From: an uncultured Pelagibacteraceae bacterium
GTDB taxonomy: Bacteria; Pseudomonadota; Alphaproteobacteria; Pelagibacterales; Pelagibacteraceae
Assembly: GCA_902518235.1 (NCBI GenBank)
Contig: CABYFN010000004.1
Location: forward strand, 1 to 47,610
Direction: 5' to 3'
DNA length: 47,610 bases
The notes under the pieces are model-generated. The model saw nothing but the letters and a program-made list of their open reading frames with translations, searched no databases and had not been told where the DNA came from. The stretch's first letter is position 1. The number at the start of each line of letters is the position of its first letter. Below are positions 43,884 through 47,610 of this stretch, in pieces. The translations under genes were made by a program, and so were the position numbers.

Positions 43884-45008
43884 ATGAATTTAATATTTAA
43901 ACTTTTAATATTTCTAATAATTTCAACCAACGTATATGCTTTCGGGGATAAAAATGATTATACTTCAGTAAAAAAGGCTTTTGAAACTGAAACTCCTCCA
44001 TTGTTTGATTACATTGGGAATAAGAAATTTTGTAAGCGTGCTACTCTTTACACAATTCCTTATACCAAGCTGAATACAGGCGCTACTTCTATGGTTGGTG
44101 AAAGTGGTAAATTAAAGGCGCACTTTTTTGCTATATCTTTTGGTCATGCAATTGCTTCTTATCTTGAGGGAGAACTGAACCCAGACTTATCATATAAAAA
44201 AGAAGAATTTATAAGTAAATTTATACCATACCTGGTAAAAGCTGCTGACGATAAATATTTCACTATAAATAAATGGACTAAAGGTGGTTCGAGTGTTGCC
44301 TACGCACAGACCATGATACTTATAAATCTTAGTATTCTTATGGATTTTATGGATAATAAAAATCTCTGGAAAGATGGACAAAGAGTAAAAATTGTTAAGT
44401 GGGGAAACATTCTCTACAAAAAAAGCCATTATGGTCACTCCTCAAACGGTGGTAGAAAACAAAGCGATAGATGGCCTGATACTGTGAGTAAAGCAGCTGC
44501 AGCATATATGTTATGGGGATATGTAAATAAAGACTTAAAAATATTTAAAGACGGTTTTAGAGATTTAATGAAAGAATATAATAAAATACCAGCAGATGGA
44601 AAATATCACCAACATTATAAAGGAAAGTATGCGGGTGAAATTAAAGATAGTTGGGATTTGTTTTTAGAAAATAAAACTTTAGGTGATTTGGTAATTGCAA
44701 GTTATGTGGGCGAGTTGGTAGGCATGAAAACATTTAATAAAACGAATAAAAAAGGTGGCAACATTAAGAAAGCTATCGATTATTTGGGAAAAATTAGTAC
44801 CGATCCAGAAACACTTAAAGGACAGGATGAGAAACATTTAAAAAATTTAACAGCAGATGGTAACTCATGGATGACTATTTACAGGAAATTAGATCCAGAT
44901 GACAAAAACCCTCTTGTAGATTTACATTTAAAAACTAGTGAAGAGAAGGGCTATGGTTTTAGCCAAATACTTAACTACTCACGCTGTATTAATAATGAAA
45001 TTAATTAA
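43884..45008 (+). CDS. Secreted protein, possibly alginate-lyase-like (alpha/alpha-toroid)
   Basis: A 374-residue protein with a clean signal peptide (1-19, cleavage after VYA). The mature part is mostly helical with aromatic-rich segments. SHYGHSSNGGRKQSDRWPD followed by a helix KAAAAYMLWGYV and later ADGKYHQHY and SWMTIYRKL resemble the layout of helical-toroid polysaccharide lyases such as alginate lyase family PL5. I do not see a full catalytic Asn-His-Tyr-Arg set I can align with certainty, so the call is tentative. There is a single pair of cysteines (near residue 50 and the C-terminus) that could form a disulfide. It follows the oxidoreductase pair. Confidence 0.75.
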   Translation: MNLIFKLLIFLIISTNVYAFGDKNDYTSVKKAFETETPPLFDYIGNKKFCKRATLYTIPYTKLNTGATSMVGESGKLKAHFFAISFGHAIASYLEGELNPDLSYKKEEFISKFIPYLVKAADDKYFTINKWTKGGSSVAYAQTMILINLSILMDFMDNKNLWKDGQRVKIVKWGNILYKKSHYGHSSNGGRKQSDRWPDTVSKAAAAYMLWGYVNKDLKIFKDGFRDLMKEYNKIPADGKYHQHYKGKYAGEIKDSWDLFLENKTLGDLVIASYVGELVGMKTFNKTNKKGGNIKKAIDYLGKISTDPETLKGQDEKHLKNLTADGNSWMTIYRKLDPDDKNPLVDLHLKTSEEKGYGFSQILNYSRCINNEIN

Positions 45009-45104
45009 TAATAAAAAATTTGAATAACAAAAAAGCAAATAAACTAGATCGAATAAAGGTTGTTCTAATTAAAAAGTACATTAGTGTAAAGAATATTAAA
45101 AATT

Positions 45105-45590
45105 ATGCCTTCATTTGATGTAATAAGTAAAATTAATTATCAAGAATTTGACAATGCTCTTGCAAATTGTTTAAGAGAAATTGCTAACCGATATGATTTT
45201 AAGGGACTTAATATTTCAATTGAAAGAAAAGACAAAGTAATAACTACAATAGCGCCAGATGAATTAAAATTAAAACAAGTAAATGAATTGTTACAAGTTC
45301 ATCTTATAAGAAGAAAAGTTGATCCAAGAGTAATAATCGTTAAAAATTCAGAAGGTGCGGCTGGTGGAACCATCAGACAAGTCAGTGAATTAGCAGAGGG
45401 TATTAGCCAAGAAAATGCTAAGAAGATAATTGCTGATGTAAAAAAACTAAAACTTAAAATCCAAATTAAAATTCAAGGCGAAGAACTAAGAGCGCAAGGG
45501 AAAAAAAGAGATGACCTTCAAGAAGCAATATCTGCAATAGAAGCTATAGATATAGGGCTTCCAATTGAATTTATAAACTTTAGAGATTAA
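45105..45590 (+). CDS. YajQ-family nucleotide-binding protein
   Basis: A 161-residue protein matching YajQ (DUF520) along its full length: MPSFDVISKINYQEFDNA, NRYDFKG, the RKVDPRVIIVKNSEG region, and KKLKLKIQIKIQGEELRAQGKKRDDLQ. YajQ proteins bind nucleotides, and some bind cyclic di-GMP and act as effectors. No GGDEF or EAL gene lies in the window. The 96-base gap upstream (45009-45104) contains no recognisable RNA gene or hairpin. A plausible promoter there was not resolved. Confidence 0.95.
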   Translation: MPSFDVISKINYQEFDNALANCLREIANRYDFKGLNISIERKDKVITTIAPDELKLKQVNELLQVHLIRRKVDPRVIIVKNSEGAAGGTIRQVSELAEGISQENAKKIIADVKKLKLKIQIKIQGEELRAQGKKRDDLQEAISAIEAIDIGLPIEFINFRD

Positions 45591-45657
45591 TTCAATTTTA
45601 AGTTTGTAGGCCAGATATTGTAATTGAGTAAAATGTCTCTATATATCCACAAATTAC

Positions 45658-46593
45658 ATGTCTACTAATCAAATATCTATTAACAATCTTTCAAAAGCTT
45701 ACGACAACGGATTTGAAGCTTTAAAAAAGGTTAACTTAGAAATAAAAAAAGGAGAGATTATAGCTTTACTAGGACCAAATGGTGCTGGTAAGACAACCTT
45801 AATCAGTATTATATGTGGTATTGTTACACCTTCGTCTGGAAAAGTAACTGTTGAAAATTTTGATATTATTGAAGATTACCGAGAGACACGTTCAAAAATT
45901 GGATTAGTCCCTCAAGAGTTAACATTAGAATTATTTGAAACTGTTTTTAACAATGTCTCATATTCAAGAGGGTTAAACGGTAAAAAACCTAACCCAAAAC
46001 ATATAGAAAAAATTTTAAAAGATTTAAGTATGTGGGATAAAAAAGACCTAGGATTAAGACAACTATCTGGTGGAATGAAGAGAAGAGTTTTAATTGCAAA
46101 AGCTTTATCTCATGAACCTTCAATATTATTTTTAGACGAACCAACAGCAGGGGTTGATGTCGAGTTGAGAAGAGATATGTGGAAAGTAGTTGAAGATTTA
46201 AGAAAAACTGGTGTAACTATTATTCTAACCACCCATTATATTGAAGAAGCAGAAGCAATAGCAGATAGGGTAGCAGTTATTAATCAAGGGGAAATAATTG
46301 TTATTGATGAAACAAAAGAGTTATTAAAAAAGATGGGTCAGAAAAAGTTAAGTGTAAATCTGCAAAGTGAAATTAGTGAAATTCCTGATAGTTTAGGTAA
46401 ATATAATTTAAAAATAGGTAAAGATAACCAAACAGTAGAATACACTTATGATGTCAATTCAGAAAGTACTGGGATAACTAACTTACTTAAAGATTTAAAA
46501 GATGCAGGTTTAAAGCTACAGGATTTAAAAACTGAACAAACTACTTTAGAGAAGATATTTGTTAATTTAGTAAAGGAGAATAATGAAATTTAA
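45658..46593 (+). CDS. ABC-2 type exporter, ATP-binding subunit
   Basis: A 311-residue ABC ATPase with Walker [10 protein letters not shown] (39-47), Q-loop in LVPQE, signature LSGGMKRR (136-143), Walker B ILFLDEP (156-162) and the switch His in [12 protein letters not shown]-terminal extension (about 225-311) ending with the [11 protein letters not shown] helix is of the DrrA/CcmA-like drug, Nod-factor or polysaccharide export type. The next gene, its permease, starts 11 bases before the stop. The substrate cannot be read from the sequence. Confidence 0.94.
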   Translation: MSTNQISINNLSKAYDNGFEALKKVNLEIKKGEIIALLGPNGAGKTTLISIICGIVTPSSGKVTVENFDIIEDYRETRSKIGLVPQELTLELFETVFNNVSYSRGLNGKKPNPKHIEKILKDLSMWDKKDLGLRQLSGGMKRRVLIAKALSHEPSILFLDEPTAGVDVELRRDMWKVVEDLRKTGVTIILTTHYIEEAEAIADRVAVINQGEIIVIDETKELLKKMGQKKLSVNLQSEISEIPDSLGKYNLKIGKDNQTVEYTYDVNSESTGITNLLKDLKDAGLKLQDLKTEQTTLEKIFVNLVKENNEI

Positions 46594-47350
46594 TTATTAT
46601 GCATTTAGGGCCATGTATCTTCATGAAATGGATCGTTTTAAAAGAACTTTGTTGCAATCTCTTTTTTCACCAGTTCTTTCAACCTCTTTATACTTTATCG
46701 TTTTTGGTTCAGTGATAGGGGGTTATGTGGAGAATATTGATGGTATCAGTTATGGATCTTTTATTGTTCCGGGTTTATTAATGCTTACATTGCTTACCCA
46801 ATCAATTAGTAACACTTCCTTTGGTATTTTTTTTCCAAAATTTAACGGTACCATGTATGAAATTTTAGCAGCTCCGATTTCTACATTTGAAATTGTCCTT
46901 GCATTCGTTGGAGCAGGCGCAACTAAAACTTTATTAGTAGGTGTAGTAATTTTTATTACTGCTACTTTTTTTGTAGAAGTTCAGGTGATGTATCCATTGC
47001 TAATGATTTTTTTATTGGTTCTAGTGGCTTTTACATTTGCTTTATTTGGTTTTTTAATTGGCTTGATGAGTTCTAACTTTGAACAAATGTCAATTATTCC
47101 AACATTAGTGGTTACACCCATGGTTTTCTTGGGGGGAAGTTTATATTCTTTAGATATGTTGCCAGAGTTCTGGCAAACCGTTACTTATTTTAATCCGGTA
47201 GTATATTTGATTAATGGCTTAAGATTTGCGTTCTATGGAGTTTCTGATTTCAATATTTGGATCAGTATTAGCTCTATGGTATTTTTTTTAATAATTTGTG
47301 TAACAGTTGTGTCTGTTTTACTCAAAAAAGGCTATAAGATTAAATCCTAG
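46583..47350 (+). CDS. ABC-2 type exporter, permease subunit
   Basis: A 255-residue membrane protein with six predicted helices, the YhhJ/DrrB/NodJ-like layout, and the ABC-2 family segment near the C-terminal half ([19 protein letters not shown], then [11 protein letters not shown]). It overlaps the ATPase by 11 bases and forms a half-transporter with it. A good Shine-Dalgarno (AAAGGAG) precedes its ATG inside the ATPase gene. A 40-residue membrane protein follows after 8 bases. Confidence 0.93.
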   Translation: MKFNYYAFRAMYLHEMDRFKRTLLQSLFSPVLSTSLYFIVFGSVIGGYVENIDGISYGSFIVPGLLMLTLLTQSISNTSFGIFFPKFNGTMYEILAAPISTFEIVLAFVGAGATKTLLVGVVIFITATFFVEVQVMYPLLMIFLLVLVAFTFALFGFLIGLMSSNFEQMSIIPTLVVTPMVFLGGSLYSLDMLPEFWQTVTYFNPVVYLINGLRFAFYGVSDFNIWISISSMVFFLIICVTVVSVLLKKGYKIKS

Positions 47351-47358
47351 CTACTTGC

Positions 47359-47481
47359 ATGATTGAAATTATTTTAGGTATATTCGTTATTGTTATTGTA
47401 GGTTTTTATTTATTTAGACCTACCTCCAAACAAGAAGAGAAAGACTTCAAATCTAAAAATAATTGGCGAGGTGGATTTTAA
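47359..47481 (+). CDS. Small single-pass membrane protein (40 residues)
   Basis: An ORF of 40 codons starting with ATG 8 bases after the ABC permease stop: a hydrophobic helix (residues 2-19), then a charged tail (TSKQEEKDFKSKNNW) ending GGF. I found it by reading the gap; it is below usual length limits. The TM-plus-charged-tail layout, operon spacing and helix-like composition suggest a real small protein, perhaps an accessory to the exporter. No strong Shine-Dalgarno is seen. I recognise no family. Confidence 0.5.
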   Translation: MIEIILGIFVIVIVGFYLFRPTSKQEEKDFKSKNNWRGGF

Positions 47482-47580
47482 ATTAAAAAACTTTTAGGGA
47501 TAATTATTATAGGATTTTATAGGATAACTAGAACCACAACTAGAACTTTTGGAGATGTTTCAAGGTTTTGTAGTAAATGA
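47482..47580 (+). other. Open in-frame stretch after the 40-residue ORF, no standard start
   Basis: Directly after the TAA of the small membrane protein, in the same frame, 32 further codons stay open to a TGA at 47578-47580. The conceptual peptide has a hydrophobic stretch (LLGIIIIGFY) and a basic, Thr/Arg-rich tail. No ATG, GTG or TTG starts it in frame; ATT is the first codon. It may be untranslated spacer, an ATT-started peptide or a readthrough extension. I cannot decide. Confidence 0.25.
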
Positions 47581-47610
47581 ATGAAGATAATCGGCGTAAA
47601 CTTTGGGTTT
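47581..47610 (+). CDS. Start of a further gene (partial, cut by window end)
   Basis: An ATG directly after the TGA opens a frame of 10 codons (MKIIGVNFGF) that leaves the window. A beta-strand-like start of this type occurs in several enzyme families, including NodU-type carbamoyltransferases, but ten residues do not allow a call. An overlapping ATG at 47577 gives a different frame with two rare Arg codons (CGG CGT) in a row and is less likely. Confidence 0.35.
   Translation, partial: MKIIGVNFGF

Noticed and set aside
45009..45104. 96-base gap as a possible small RNA or tRNA site
   Set aside because: No cloverleaf, GC-rich stem or conserved tRNA bases seen; composition is that of ordinary spacer.
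1..47610. Insertion sequences, prophage, CRISPR arrays, tRNA or rRNA genes
   Set aside because: No transposase- or phage-like proteins, no regularly spaced repeats and no RNA gene signatures were seen on either strand.
47577..47610. Gene start at the ATG overlapping the TGA (ATGA)
   Set aside because: The frame uses CGG CGT in a row, very unlike neighbouring codon use; the ATG four bases later is preferred.

Overview
This is a very AT-rich, extremely compact chromosomal segment. It holds about 50 protein genes with spacers of mostly 0 to 20 bases and many 4-base (ATGA), 1-base (TAATG) or 11-base overlaps. Conserved core genes, alphaproteobacterial gene orders (pepA | lptF-lptG-lptD-surA-pdxA-rsmA | gmk; fabD-fabG-acpP; rpsF-rpsR-rplI-dnaB; cvpA-purF) and marker families (NDUFA12, DUF2155, a plant-type glutamate-cysteine ligase) point to an alphaproteobacterium. 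The streamlining and lysine/asparagine-rich proteins fit the SAR11 clade (Pelagibacterales). That assignment is an inference from style and content; no rRNA is present to confirm it.

Layout. 1-4142 (minus strand): a partial AsmA-like envelope protein, prfB with its programmed +1 frameshift, and mrcA. 4224-9192: an RNase E/G gene, convergent thiS-thiG, then aroQ-accB-accC. 9189-10857: DUF2155 and NDUFA12 genes, divergent from a stand-alone gene related to the C-terminal end of B12-dependent ribonucleotide reductase. 10858-17786: aspS, an Hda-like gene, a DUF2066 gene, purM-purN, ndk, pepA. 17844-25135: the LPS-export/outer-membrane operon lptF-lptG-lptD-surA-pdxA-rsmA. 25127-27723 (minus): fabD-fabG-acpP-gmk. 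27808-35309: rpsF-rpsR-rplI, dnaB, an RND/MMPL exporter, cvpA-purF and an HD-domain protein. 35311-40338: a DUF255 thioredoxin-like protein, gshA, gshB and a DMT transporter. 40380-47610: an MFS transporter, two Gfo/Idh/MocA oxidoreductases, a secreted protein perhaps related to alginate lyases, a YajQ protein, an ABC-2 exporter pair, a 40-residue membrane protein and the start of one more gene.

The genes serve basic growth: translation, replication and its control, purine, fatty-acid, thiamin-thiazole and glutathione synthesis, and outer-membrane assembly. The last 7 kb looks more accessory. I saw no tRNA, rRNA, insertion sequence, CRISPR array, prophage or convincing riboswitch, and no gene-free stretch over 300 bases.

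The points most worth a second look are: an HD protein that appears to keep all six metal ligands of the PhnZ/MIOX mixed-valent diiron oxygenases; an RNase E/G without the zinc-link cysteines or a long scaffold tail; the orphan NrdJ-like C-terminal module; and tail-to-tail gene pairs whose C-terminal lysine codons supply a U-tract just downstream of the partner's stop.
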